DNA of 64,000 bases, from contig JABTVA010000003.1 of the NCBI GenBank assembly GCA_015075075.1, positions 102,619 to 166,618 on the forward strand, written 5' to 3'. A program made the translations under genes and the position numbers. Positions 25,731 through 34,047 of this stretch are shown piece after piece (the first letter of the stretch is position 1; the number at the start of each line of letters is the position of its first letter). The notes under the pieces are model-generated. The model worked only from the letters and a program-made list of their open reading frames with translations. It was not told the origin of the DNA and did no database searches. The DNA comes from Deltaproteobacteria bacterium. GTDB lineage: Bacteria; Desulfobacterota; GWC2-55-46.

Positions 25731-26320
25731 ACGCCCCTGTAGCGCCCTGACTTCAGGGCCGGAGCCAAACCCTCCTCCGCTACCATGTCGAGGAATTCCG
25801 TATAGCACCTGCCCACGTCCTCCTTGCCGTGAGAGTCGCTCCCGCCCGTGGCCGGCAAGCCCAGGGCCCTGGCCGCGCGGAAGGCCTTCTCGTTCTCCAC
25901 GGCGTTATTGTGGCCGTTGAACGCCTCTATTGCGGTTATGCCTCGCACGCTTGTTGAAGGGGCCCGCGCCCCTGAAAGGATGCGCGATTATCGCGACAGC
26001 CCCCCTGGGCTCAAGGTATCTCAAGACCTCGGCGGCCGGTGCGAACATGCCGAGGTCCATGAAGCCGTTATCTGTTATGCCGAAAAGGAGGAGATGCCCT
26101 TCGGCAGCGTCGTATTCAACGCCCTGAATATCGTAATCCTCCCCGAATACTCGCGCTTCAGCTCTTCGGCCCTCAGGCTTGCCGAATACGAATTGTGCTC
26201 CGTGAAGGCGATGCCGTCCAGGCCCGCGGCTATCGCGGCCTCTATCACCTCCTCCGGCCCGGAGGCGCTTTCATGGGTGAACGCGTGGTTGTGGATGTCT
26301 ATCTTCAGACAACCTCTCAA
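25715..26320 (-). pseudogene. PHP-domain phosphoesterase, two frame breaks
   Basis: All parts of a PHP metal-dependent phosphoesterase are present but in two frames. Frame 1 gives KIDIHNHAFTHES and FTEHNSYS (26320 to about 26122). A shifted frame then gives GVEYDAAEGHLLLFGITDNG ... VAIIAHPFRGAGPFN. The original frame resumes near 25949 with RGITAIEAFNGHNN and the metal motif GGSDSHGKEDVG. One base is missing in a G-run near 26122 and a compensating indel lies near 25949, so the full set of metal ligands could be encoded by a corrected sequence. The start overlaps the preceding gene by four bases. PHP enzymes hydrolyse phosphate esters; the substrate is unknown. Confidence 0.8.
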
Positions 26321-27054
26321 TCCGCCAGCCAGAGGAGCTCCCTTTTAAGCCTTGAGGCATAGCGGTGCGCGAGCGACCTGAACCTCGGCCCCTCAGGCGT
26401 TGCGGCAAGCTCCTCCGCGGCGAAAGACGAGTAACCGAGCCTGAACGCCAGATAGGCTATGAGATGGAGACGGAAGCGCTCGCCTCCGACCGTGTCGCCG
26501 GAAGCGGCCGCATAACTTGAAAGCATGTAATTGAGCTCCATTGGGTTCATCTCGAACTCCACGGCGGCCATCGCCAGGTCCCATGCTATGTCCTGGCAGG
26601 CCGGGAAGAACTGGTCGAGATGGTGGTCCAGGCAGTCGGTTTTCCTGTACCCCTTTGGCGTGATGATCCACTCGAAAGGGAACATCCTGCCGTCCAGCTC
26701 GATCGGCTCGAAATCCTCATAGACGCCGCGCATGCGTTCGAGCGGGGCCGCTTTATTCGCCCAGTCCTCACCAAGCCCGAGGGCGATATTCCTGGCGGCC
26801 ATGCCGTGGAACTCCTCGAAGCTCATCCTCTCGCATGCCGGGAAGCTCCTTTTGAGGAAGGCGCTGTACCTGGCTATATCGTCGAGGAGGAGCTGGTTTA
26901 ATTCCATTTCCGTGACCGGCCTGCCGGGGACGAACTCCTGCACCACGAACCCGTTTGTGAAGCCGGAGACCGGGGGCATGAGGCCCTCGGCAAAGGGGCC
27001 CGGCCCTTTCAGGGCTTGGAAATTCCGTACCTGCCGTGCCCCGCAGGCAGGCAT
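26317..27054 (-). CDS. Aminoglycoside-phosphotransferase/LPS-kinase-like protein, N-terminus probably displaced
   Basis: As read, 245 residues from an ATG at 27054 that overlaps the previous stop by one base. The middle and C-terminal parts (FVVQEFVPGRPVTEMELNQ ... ECWIITPKG-type region, HHLDQFFPACQDIAWDLAMA) resemble small-molecule or LPS kinase-like folds. The first 20 residues (MPACGARQVRNFQAL) look unnatural. The preceding gene's frame, beyond its TGA, reads GHGRYGISK, a better fit to the glycine loop expected here. The two genes may be one protein broken by a stop and a frameshift near 27.0 kb. The catalytic residues are not certain. Confidence 0.6.
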   Translation of the reverse strand: MPACGARQVRNFQALKGPGPFAEGLMPPVSGFTNGFVVQEFVPGRPVTEMELNQLLLDDIARYSAFLKRSFPACERMSFEEFHGMAARNIALGLGEDWANKAAPLERMRGVYEDFEPIELDGRMFPFEWIITPKGYRKTDCLDHHLDQFFPACQDIAWDLAMAAVEFEMNPMELNYMLSSYAAASGDTVGGERFRLHLIAYLAFRLGYSSFAAEELAATPEGPRFRSLAHRYASRLKRELLWLAD

Positions 27055-28049
27055 CAGGTCTTCCCGCCGGCCTTGCCTTTGGGGTACTTCCTCCTCTCGT
27101 GCCTGGGATGCGCGGCCGGGTAATCGGCCCCGTCCTGGTAAAAAAGCCCCCGCCACATCCCGGCGGAGACGTCCATAGGAGCGGACTCAAGTCCCGCATC
27201 CTTTTCGAGCCTGCCGCTTTCGAGCCAGACCTTCTCGAAAAAAGAGGCGTACTTCGTTTGTCTGCCCCACACCTCCCTGGCCTCTTTCGAAAGGAAAGAG
27301 CTGCCGTCCGGAAGCCAGCTCGGGAAAAAGACGATATTTTTCTCGGGCACTCCGAGGGCTTTGAGTTTCCGGGCAACCGACGAAAAAGACGAGCCGGACA
27401 GGCCCGGCCCCTCGTCGACAATGACAAAGGCGCTCCCCCTCAGGCAGCTTACGATCTCCTCCAGCTCGGGCGTGAAGAAGGCCTTTCTCTTGAATGGGTG
27501 TGCCCTGGGCCGGACGGTGAAGGAGACTACCTGGCAGCCGAGCGATTCAAGAGCGGCGGAGACTACCGAAGAGAGGCTCGCGCCTATGCTCCTTAATCCG
27601 ATGCACACAACATGGCAGCGCCCGCGGTCCCTGAAGAAATCGCGCGCGGAGTCGATGTAGACATCGGGGAAGAGGCCGTAGTGCGCATAGCCCTCCGGGA
27701 TGCGGGCCTCCATCCTCTCCGGGAGCCCGGTCCTGAGGGCTGCGGAAAGGAGCTCCTTGAAAAGCGCGGCCTCCTTCCCGAGCTCGTCCTTTCTCCCATC
27801 CCAGGAGGCGCAAAAAAGGCGTCCGGCTGCCAGGGAGGCGCTCCGGAGAGCGCCGCTCTCCTCGCTTATCCCGTCCCGTTCCGGGAAAAAGGCGTCGGCA
27901 AGGCCGGACTCGAACCTACCGGCCTCCATGAGAAGCTCTGTTGCGTGCTCGTGGCTCAGTCGTTTTCCCGCAATCTCCGCGAGGGCGAAAAGCTCATCAG
28001 CGAACTGCATGGTCTTCTTTATCTCCCGGGTCTTCCTGTACACTATCAA
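27054..28049 (-). CDS. Phosphoribosyltransferase-like protein
   Basis: As read, 331 residues. An alpha-helical N-terminus (about 1-140) precedes a PRTase-like Rossmann segment with CHVVCIGLRSIGASLSSVV and the PRPP-loop-like FVIVDEGPGLSGSSFSS (about residues 205-221). The C-terminal end (HERRKYPKGKAGGKT) stops at a TGA after which homology-like sequence continues, so it may originally have been fused to the kinase-like domain of the next gene. The start overlaps the methyltransferase stop by four bases. The substrate is unknown. Confidence 0.6.
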   Translation of the reverse strand: MIVYRKTREIKKTMQFADELFALAEIAGKRLSHEHATELLMEAGRFESGLADAFFPERDGISEESGALRSASLAAGRLFCASWDGRKDELGKEAALFKELLSAALRTGLPERMEARIPEGYAHYGLFPDVYIDSARDFFRDRGRCHVVCIGLRSIGASLSSVVSAALESLGCQVVSFTVRPRAHPFKRKAFFTPELEEIVSCLRGSAFVIVDEGPGLSGSSFSSVARKLKALGVPEKNIVFFPSWLPDGSSFLSKEAREVWGRQTKYASFFEKVWLESGRLEKDAGLESAPMDVSAGMWRGLFYQDGADYPAAHPRHERRKYPKGKAGGKT

Positions 28050-28819
28050 CCAGGCCCCACCTCCCTTTTTTTAGCCCTGATGAACACCCTCCCCGTGCCC
28101 TCGTCCGCAGGCATTTCGAAATCAACTCCTGCCCGGCTGACCTCGATACAGCCGAAGCCGCACGATTCAAGAGAAGCTATCACTTCCTCAAGTGGATGGA
28201 ACCTCTCCGTGACGGTCACGTCGTCTCTTTTCCAGCCGCCGTCGTTCCTGAAAAGAGTCAGCTTCACGCTTGCCACGCGGCTGGAGCGGTCGTATGTCCC
28301 GCGTATGAGGCACGCGTTATCGTCCTCGATGAAAAAGCCGGATTTATTCCACATCACCTCGTACGCCTCCTCAAGGAGCAGGTCGAACGCGAAGACCCCG
28401 CCTTCGCAAAGGGAAGCGCTCACGTTCCTGAATACGCGGTCGAGGTCACGAGGCTCCATCATGTGGTTCATGCTGTCGAAGGTCGAGACCACCGCATCGA
28501 ACCTGGCCGGAAAAAAAAACGCCCTCGCGTCAGCCGCGAAAAAGCCCGCAGCGGGCGTATTCCTTTTCGCGAACCTGAGCATCTCAAGCGAGCAGTCCGC
28601 CCCGACCACCTTGAAACCCCTTTCGAAGAGCATCCTCGTAAGGTGCCCCGTGCCGCAGCAGAGGTCCAGAACCAGGGCCCCCGCCGGAAGCTCCGACAAA
28701 AGCACCTTGTCGAGGGCGCCCATGACGAAATTGTGGAAGTGGTAGCCGCTCCCGCCCCAGTACCTGTCGTAAAACCACGCCAGGCAGTCGTAAGGGGAAT
28801 TCCCTTTTGATTCACCCAT
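28046..28819 (-). CDS. Class I SAM-dependent methyltransferase
   Basis: A protein of 257 residues. Motif I VLDLCCGTGHLTRML lies near residue 49, followed by VVGADCSLEMLRFAK, FDAVVSTFDSMNHM (post II) and EGGVFAFDLL. This is a typical small-molecule methyltransferase of the Methyltransf_25 type. It lies inside the glycan operon (overlaps of eight and four bases with its neighbours), so it may methylate a sugar or acceptor, but nothing in the sequence fixes the substrate. Confidence 0.82.
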   Translation of the reverse strand: MGESKGNSPYDCLAWFYDRYWGGSGYHFHNFVMGALDKVLLSELPAGALVLDLCCGTGHLTRMLFERGFKVVGADCSLEMLRFAKRNTPAAGFFAADARAFFFPARFDAVVSTFDSMNHMMEPRDLDRVFRNVSASLCEGGVFAFDLLLEEAYEVMWNKSGFFIEDDNACLIRGTYDRSSRVASVKLTLFRNDGGWKRDDVTVTERFHPLEEVIASLESCGFGCIEVSRAGVDFEMPADEGTGRVFIRAKKREVGPG

Positions 28820-29804
28820 GCCCTATCACCAGTGTCGAGTTCCTCCGCTCATCCGGCCCCCACGCGTATTTGTATTTCTCTCCGCCCCTCAGGAAATCCA
28901 GCTCCCTTACGCCCTCATTTATAGCATCCTCCACGGCGCGCCTTAAGATATGCGCGCCCGGGCTGAATTCGAGGAAAGCGGGGTCGAACCCGTTAAGGTA
29001 CGCGTACATGCGCCCGCAATGGATGAGCGCGTACAGGGCCGCGAAATCAGCTCCCCTGTATCTCATCCTGTAGAGTCTGAGCACCCCCTTCTCAAGGAGG
29101 CCTGAGGCGGCTTCCACGTGAAAAGACCTGATCTCAGGCCCGTTCAGGACGCCTGTCCCGCCGAGGGCCCGCCATCTCATCTCGTGGAGACGAAAAAAAG
29201 AATCGAGTAACCCGGAAAGGCTCCTCCCGTTTGCGGTCTCGACCGTAAGCTCCCCGCTCTCCTCGAGCATCCTTCTCGTCCGCTTGGAGCCGTTCTTTCC
29301 GCTCCTCGGCCCTCTCCTCCCGAGCTTGTCCGCCCTGTCAAGGAGGTTCACGACAAGGCAGGGCTCGCCTGCGCTCCTTGAGGACTTGAGGCCTGAAGGC
29401 GGGGACGCCTTAAGAAGCGGAGACCCGGCCCGTAGCTCGTAAAGGGCGCACCTTCCCCAGCTATCTTTTCTCCTCAGAAGGTATTCGAAAATGGTCGATG
29501 CCGCTTCATCCCCGGCTTCGGGAAGGGCCAGCATGTCCAGGTAATCCGAAACGCCAGTCCCCATAAAGGCCGCCTCCTCGCCGCGGAGCATCAGGGGCAA
29601 GAGGGCCGATAGCGCCCCGTTTTTCCTCAAGGCCAGGGCAAAGGGCCTGCCGTCTCCGAGATGCCTCATCCAGGGCAGCAACCATTGAGGCGACTGGAAC
29701 GGGGTGGCCGCCGGGCACTCATCGAAGAGCGAATCCCATTCAGGGGCGAGTTCTTCAAGCCTTGCCTGGTCCGAGACCTCCTCTATCTCAAACCCCTCTC
29801 CCAT
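28812..29804 (-). CDS. BioF2-like GNAT acyltransferase (CelD/BcsL type)
   Basis: A protein of 330 residues with the double-GNAT layout of the Acetyltransf_6 family. The N-terminal half contains WDSLFDECPAATPFQSPQWL. The C-terminal half contains FFRLHEMRWRALGG, FAALYALIHCGRMYAYLNGF and GVRELDFLRGGEKYKYAWG, the usual end motif. Relatives acylate sugars or polysaccharide precursors. It overlaps the upstream glycosyltransferase by 17 bases and the downstream methyltransferase by eight. Confidence 0.85.
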   Translation of the reverse strand: MGEGFEIEEVSDQARLEELAPEWDSLFDECPAATPFQSPQWLLPWMRHLGDGRPFALALRKNGALSALLPLMLRGEEAAFMGTGVSDYLDMLALPEAGDEAASTIFEYLLRRKDSWGRCALYELRAGSPLLKASPPSGLKSSRSAGEPCLVVNLLDRADKLGRRGPRSGKNGSKRTRRMLEESGELTVETANGRSLSGLLDSFFRLHEMRWRALGGTGVLNGPEIRSFHVEAASGLLEKGVLRLYRMRYRGADFAALYALIHCGRMYAYLNGFDPAFLEFSPGAHILRRAVEDAINEGVRELDFLRGGEKYKYAWGPDERRNSTLVIGHG

Positions 29805-30858
29805 TCCATCTTCCCCCGTTCCTTTTTATATTGATAATCCTCCTGTAGAGGTCAATATAACTACCGGCCATAAGTGAAGACGAGAACCTGCGGGCGGCCC
29901 TCACGCAGTCGTCCGAAGAGAGGGAGCCTGCCCTCCTTATGCCCCTCGCCATCCCCTCCGCCCCTTCTACAAGGAAACCGGTCCTGCCGTGCTCGACCAC
30001 CTCGACGAGGGCGCCTGCCGGGAAGGCTATTACAGGTGCGCCTGCCGCAAGGGCCTCCATTGCAACGAGCGAGCTCGTCTCGGGCGCGAGCGACGGTATG
30101 AGGACGCACCGCGCTCCCGCGAGGAGCCGCCTTTTCCTCTCGAACCCGGCAGGGCCGGCAAACCAGAAGCCCTTGTCCCCGAACTTCGGAGCGATAGTCT
30201 TCTTGAAATACTCCTCGTGCTCGGGATAGGGGAAGACGGCGCCGGCCAGGACAAAAGGCACCCCGGCCATTTTTGCGGCCTCAATCGCGATGTGGAAGCC
30301 CTTTTCCGGGCATATCCTCCCGAGCGAGAGCGCGTATCCCCTGCGCCTCACCGATGACCTCAGCCTTTCGACAGGAACACCGTTCCGGATAGTGCCGATG
30401 ATATCGAGCCATTCCGGCGCATCGCCTCTCTGGGTAGCCGAGACGCAGTTAAAAAAAGTATGCGGCCGCCCGGTGCGGAAGGCCTGCTCGGGATACCATT
30501 TGAGCGGCAGGTGGAGCGTTGCGAGCAGGGGCACGCCCGCGCCCGGCATGTACTCGTGGAAATCAAGGCCGTGCATGTGGACCACGTCTATCTTCCAGTG
30601 CCGGAGGGCGAAGCCGATGGCCTTCCTGTAGTGCCCGTGGATATAGGAGCGGACCTGCCCGTCTATCCTGCCCTTTACGAACGGGGCCGGTATGAGCGTA
30701 CCCTCGACCTTCGAGCCCTCTGGGGCTATGACGACCGAGCCCCACCCTTCGGATGCGAGCGCGCGGTCGAGGGAGAGGAGCACCTGCTCGGCCCCGCCTG
30801 GCGTATCGGGCCTGACCTGCGCGAAGGGGAAGGAGACCCCGAGGACCACAGGCTTCAC
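29788..30858 (-). CDS. Family 4 glycosyltransferase (GT-B)
   Basis: A protein of 356 residues. The start is a GTG at 30858 overlapping the PIG-L stop as GTGA, with GGGGAG six bases before it. The N-terminal Rossmann domain has FPFAQVRPDTPGGAEQVLLS and DVVHMHGLDFHEY; the C-terminal domain has ALSLGRICPEKGFHIAIEAAK and the donor-binding EX7E-like PSLAPETSSLVAMEALAAG. It probably transfers a nucleotide sugar with retention of configuration; donor and acceptor are unknown. The preceding PIG-L deacetylase could act on an amino-sugar product of such a transferase. Confidence 0.88.
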   Translation of the reverse strand: MKPVVLGVSFPFAQVRPDTPGGAEQVLLSLDRALASEGWGSVVIAPEGSKVEGTLIPAPFVKGRIDGQVRSYIHGHYRKAIGFALRHWKIDVVHMHGLDFHEYMPGAGVPLLATLHLPLKWYPEQAFRTGRPHTFFNCVSATQRGDAPEWLDIIGTIRNGVPVERLRSSVRRRGYALSLGRICPEKGFHIAIEAAKMAGVPFVLAGAVFPYPEHEEYFKKTIAPKFGDKGFWFAGPAGFERKRRLLAGARCVLIPSLAPETSSLVAMEALAAGAPVIAFPAGALVEVVEHGRTGFLVEGAEGMARGIRRAGSLSSDDCVRAARRFSSSLMAGSYIDLYRRIINIKRNGGRWNGRGV

Positions 30859-31703
30859 ATCGGGCTCCCCAGCCCAAGCTCCTTCATGGCCCTGGAGGCG
30901 AGATCTCTCCATTTCTTTCCGTCAATGCCCCAGTCGAACTGCTCGTAATGGAGCCTCCCCTCGTGCGGGGGCGCGGTAAAGTCATAGGCCGGGGCCGGCC
31001 TGAACCTCTCTATCTGTAGCGGGAACATGCTGAGCACCGCGGCCTGTGTCCCGAAACAGTCCACCATAAGGCCCTTTATCCGCCTCTCCTCCTCGGAGAG
31101 CATGAACGTTATCTCGTCGAATCCCTCCCTCGGTATGAACTCGAGCGATGAAAACCTGCCGTCCATGGCGTTGTACAGCGCATACTCTATGAGCGGCGGC
31201 GGGTGCGCGCCGCCTTTCCGGATAAGACCGGCCGCCGCGTGCGCGGCAAAAGAGACCGAGTCGTGGTCCGGATGGCCGCCCTCGTAGGATGGGACGAGGA
31301 CCGATTCAGCACCGGTCCCGATTATCGCGTCCCTGAGCTTGAGGCTTATCTCCGCGAGACGCGACCCGGCCTCCCTGTCAGGCACCCAGGGCGGAAAGCA
31401 GTCCTCCGGCCTTACGCCCGCCAGGGAAAGGGCGGAGAAAAGCTCCTTCCTCCTCGCGTAAGCATACTCCTCGGCGGAGCTGAAGCCGTGCGAGACGGCG
31501 TCTGCCATGTCCCTCGGCGCGCCGTCGGTTACGTGGACGAAAAAGGCGCGCTCCAGGTACCTCAAAAGCGCCCCCGCGCCGGCGACCTCGTCATCCGGGT
31601 GAGCCGCTACGACGAGCGTTTTTTCGCCGAAGATGTCCTTCACGAACTCCCTCACGTAGCCCATGAAGGAGGTCCTTATGAACCTAAGCTCCCGCGAGCG
31701 CAT
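30855..31703 (-). CDS. PIG-L family N-acetylglucosaminyl deacetylase
   Basis: About 282 residues. The zinc motif AHPDDE (in TLVVAAHPDDEVAGAG) and the downstream HPDHDSV segment (GGHPDHDSVSFAAHAAA) are the PIG-L/LmbE hallmarks. Members remove N-acetyl groups from GlcNAc-containing glycoconjugates (MshB, BshB, LpxC-unrelated). The start is uncertain: the ATG at 31703 lies two bases after AGGAG, whereas the ATG at 31664 (MGYVREFVKD) has AAGGA at eight bases. It overlaps the glycosidase gene at its start and the GT4 gene at its end. Confidence 0.88.
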   Translation of the reverse strand: MRSRELRFIRTSFMGYVREFVKDIFGEKTLVVAAHPDDEVAGAGALLRYLERAFFVHVTDGAPRDMADAVSHGFSSAEEYAYARRKELFSALSLAGVRPEDCFPPWVPDREAGSRLAEISLKLRDAIIGTGAESVLVPSYEGGHPDHDSVSFAAHAAAGLIRKGGAHPPPLIEYALYNAMDGRFSSLEFIPREGFDEITFMLSEEERRIKGLMVDCFGTQAAVLSMFPLQIERFRPAPAYDFTAPPHEGRLHYEQFDWGIDGKKWRDLASRAMKELGLGSPM

Positions 31704-32580
31704 ATCTCCTGACCATGGCCGCACAGAATTCAGCGAATTCCTCGGGCCGCGAAGGCGGACTCGTGTGGTCGGGCCTCAAACCCCTCGAATCCGGTGTGAA
31801 GCAGAACGTGAGCGTCAGCTCGAACCCATCGAGCGCCCTCATCTGCCTGTCAAACCAGTCGCCGGCGTTCGGGCGGAAGCTGTCCGCCCAGCTGAGCCCG
31901 GTCCTGAGCTTCCTTACCCCGAGCCTCCTGAGCCAATTGACCGCGCCCTCGAGCCTGTGGTCCTCGAAATGGAACCACTGGCAGATGCCGAGGGATGGCG
32001 CGTACTCGGGAAAGAGCCTCAAGGCCCTCTTGGGCGTCCCGTCCTCGCGGAGGAGCCCCATGTAAAAATGCCTGTAATATGCCGAGCCCTCGGCCTCGCG
32101 GTGCCTGGTAGTCGCGGGCCATGTCCTCGGGAGGTCGTAGAGGCTGTACCAGTGTATCCGCTCCGCCCTCCCGACAAGGAGCTCTGCCGACCGCTTGAGC
32201 CCGAACTCCTGGACCTCCTCGGCCCCGAAGGTCGAGACCCCCACCTCTGAGACCCATACAGGCAAATCAGTGACGGCCTGTATCCCGGAAAGCTTCTCGG
32301 GCCATTCGTGTATGGTCCAGTGGTTCCAGTCGAGCGGGAATCCGTGCACGGCCACTACATCTACCGCGTCGAGCACCCCCTTGCCCTTGAGGTTCCTTAT
32401 GAAGCCCGGGTCAATGGGCGAGATGCCGCCCAGCACCTTCAGGACCTTCCCGTCCTCCGCGGAGACTGCCTCTGAGGCGAGCTTCACCATCCGGGAGTAT
32501 ACGGCCCAGTCCGGGTCAAGGTGGAAGTCCCAGTGCGAGAGATTATTCGGCTCGTTCCAGAACATTACCGCTTCTATCAC
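31684..32580 (-). CDS. Glycoside hydrolase of the GH-A type with rearranged barrel halves
   Basis: A protein of 298 residues starting at a GTG that overlaps the methyltransferase stop as GTGA. Just after the start comes MFWNEPNNLSHWDF, the acid/base NEP motif that is normally near strand 4 of a clan GH-A barrel. The nucleophile-like VWVSEVGVSTFG follows at about residue 110. The C-terminal third (LGICQWFHFEDHRLEGAVNW, LGVRKLRTGLSWADSFRP, TLTFCFTPDSRG) looks like the first three strands of such a barrel, so the order of halves appears permuted. Similar proteins are often annotated beta-xylosidase. It may trim or build the operon's glycan. Confidence 0.72.
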   Translation of the reverse strand: MIEAVMFWNEPNNLSHWDFHLDPDWAVYSRMVKLASEAVSAEDGKVLKVLGGISPIDPGFIRNLKGKGVLDAVDVVAVHGFPLDWNHWTIHEWPEKLSGIQAVTDLPVWVSEVGVSTFGAEEVQEFGLKRSAELLVGRAERIHWYSLYDLPRTWPATTRHREAEGSAYYRHFYMGLLREDGTPKRALRLFPEYAPSLGICQWFHFEDHRLEGAVNWLRRLGVRKLRTGLSWADSFRPNAGDWFDRQMRALDGFELTLTFCFTPDSRGLRPDHTSPPSRPEEFAEFCAAMVRRYALAGA

Positions 32581-33314
32581 GGCGTCCCGAACCCCCTTTC
32601 CGCCCTTCCGCAGATATAGACCTCTTCCTCGGGGCGGCTCATTATCCTGAAGCCCGAGCTCCGGAGCATGGCCTCCACGCACGACCTGTTCGGAAGCCAC
32701 CAGTTGGTGGGGTCGCCGGAGTAGCTCTTTTCCATGAAGTGCAGTTTCGGAAAAGAGGGCCTGTCGAAAACGCCGGTCTCGGAAAATGGATAGTCGTCAT
32801 CAGTATCCTCTACATCGCCGGAGCCCCGGAGCATGGACTGGAATATGAGAAGGTCCGAGACCGCGTACTCATGAAGGAGGTCGAGCGCGAGGAGCGGGTG
32901 CCTCAGGTGGTACAGCACGCCCATGAAGAGCACTATATCGAACCTCTCCTTGAGGTCCGGCACCTCGTAGACCGACATCTTCATGAAATCGACCTCGACG
33001 CCCCTCACGCGGGCCGCGAAGCGGGCCTGCTCGAGATAGAGCTCGTCGATGTCTATTCCAAGGACCCTTGAAGCGCCCCTCTCCTTCATCTCGATGGAAT
33101 AAAAGCCGGCGTTGCAGCCCACGTCCAGCACCGTAGAGCCTTCGAGGCTTTCAGGGACGGCGTGCGAGAACTTCCTCCATTTGACCATGGGGTAATCGCC
33201 CAGGAAATGCCCTGGCGCGGTAAAAACCCCCTTGAGCTCTATGTTCTGGAACCAGGGGCCCAGTTCCCTGACCCTTCTCTCTATTTCCCCTGGCGTCAAC
33301 TCATCGCTTCCCAT
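32577..33314 (-). CDS. SAM-dependent methyltransferase (DUF1698/CmoB-like fold)
   Basis: A protein of 245 residues from the ATG at 33314. It has KWRKFSHAVPESLEGSTVLD leading into motif I DVGCNAGFYSIEM, then GIDIDELYLEQARFAARVRG, MSVYEVPDL and VLFMGVLYHLRHPLLALDLL. This resembles the Methyltransf_9/CmoB-like group, including uncharacterised members found in glycan cassettes with B12 radical SAM proteins (from memory, unverified). The length is shorter than CmoB, and the neighbours are not tRNA genes, so a sugar or lipid substrate is more likely. It overlaps both neighbours. Confidence 0.8.
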   Translation of the reverse strand: MGSDELTPGEIERRVRELGPWFQNIELKGVFTAPGHFLGDYPMVKWRKFSHAVPESLEGSTVLDVGCNAGFYSIEMKERGASRVLGIDIDELYLEQARFAARVRGVEVDFMKMSVYEVPDLKERFDIVLFMGVLYHLRHPLLALDLLHEYAVSDLLIFQSMLRGSGDVEDTDDDYPFSETGVFDRPSFPKLHFMEKSYSGDPTNWWLPNRSCVEAMLRSSGFRIMSRPEEEVYICGRAERGFGTP

Positions 33315-34047
33315 CCATCGTTTCTCCAGGCGAGCCAAGGAGCCTCATGGCCTCCCTATAGCCGTTTATTGTGCCTACGTCCACATACGACCTGCCGCCC
33401 TTCACGCCGACCGCCCTGCCCCCTGACTCAAGATACGCGTTCACGAGCGTGCCTATGTACTCGTCTTCCTTTCCCCTCGCGAGCCAGAGTCCGTAGATCT
33501 CCGCGAGGACAGACCCGCTCAGCTTGAAGGAGCCCCAGACCCAGTTGGTCGAGGCCCGTTTCCGCTTTACCTGCACCTCGACGACGCCGCCCGCCTCGTC
33601 AAGGACGACCGCGTCGAAGTATTCAGGCGAATCTACCGGGAAGAGGAGGAATGAAAGGCCGTCCTCCCCGAGCGAATTAAAGCCGTCCTCCGGGAACCAT
33701 ATGGTGTCCGGAAGGCCCACAAGGACATGCTCGCCGGGGCCCACGAGCGGGAGCGCCCTGAATATGGAATCGCAGAGGCCGAGCGGCTCGGGCTGTACCA
33801 CATAGCATATGCTCGCCTGCCCTATACTGCCGCCGTAGTACTCGAGTATGTCGGATTTGCCGGGCGAGATTATGAAGCATATCTTCGTTGCCCCGGCCCT
33901 GAGCATCCGGTCAAGAAGGTATTCGCTTACGGCCCTGGGACGCTCGTCCGGGCCCTCTTTGCGGCTCCCGACCGGGAGGAGCTCCTTTGAGAACGCCAAA
34001 GGCTGTATCCTCGACCCGGCGCCTGCCGCCGGGATTATCCCCCACAT
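33301..34047 (-). CDS. Sugar-phosphate nucleotidyltransferase (RmlA-like)
   Basis: A protein of 248 residues with the nucleotide-binding signature IIPAAGAGSRIQPLAFSKEL and a later VGLPDTIWFPEDGFN metal-site segment and GTINGYREAM end. It resembles glucose-1-phosphate thymidylyl/uridylyltransferases and would activate a sugar-1-phosphate for the glycosyltransferases around it. The specific sugar cannot be read from the sequence. It overlaps CgeB-like 1 and the methyltransferase by 13-14 bases. Confidence 0.85.
   Translation of the reverse strand: MWGIIPAAGAGSRIQPLAFSKELLPVGSRKEGPDERPRAVSEYLLDRMLRAGATKICFIISPGKSDILEYYGGSIGQASICYVVQPEPLGLCDSIFRALPLVGPGEHVLVGLPDTIWFPEDGFNSLGEDGLSFLLFPVDSPEYFDAVVLDEAGGVVEVQVKRKRASTNWVWGSFKLSGSVLAEIYGLWLARGKEDEYIGTLVNAYLESGGRAVGVKGGRSYVDVGTINGYREAMRLLGSPGETMDGKR

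Noticed and set aside
32581..32700. Extension of the glycosidase upstream of its GTG
   Set aside because: It overlaps the C-terminus of the methyltransferase in another frame and the residues are not barrel-like.
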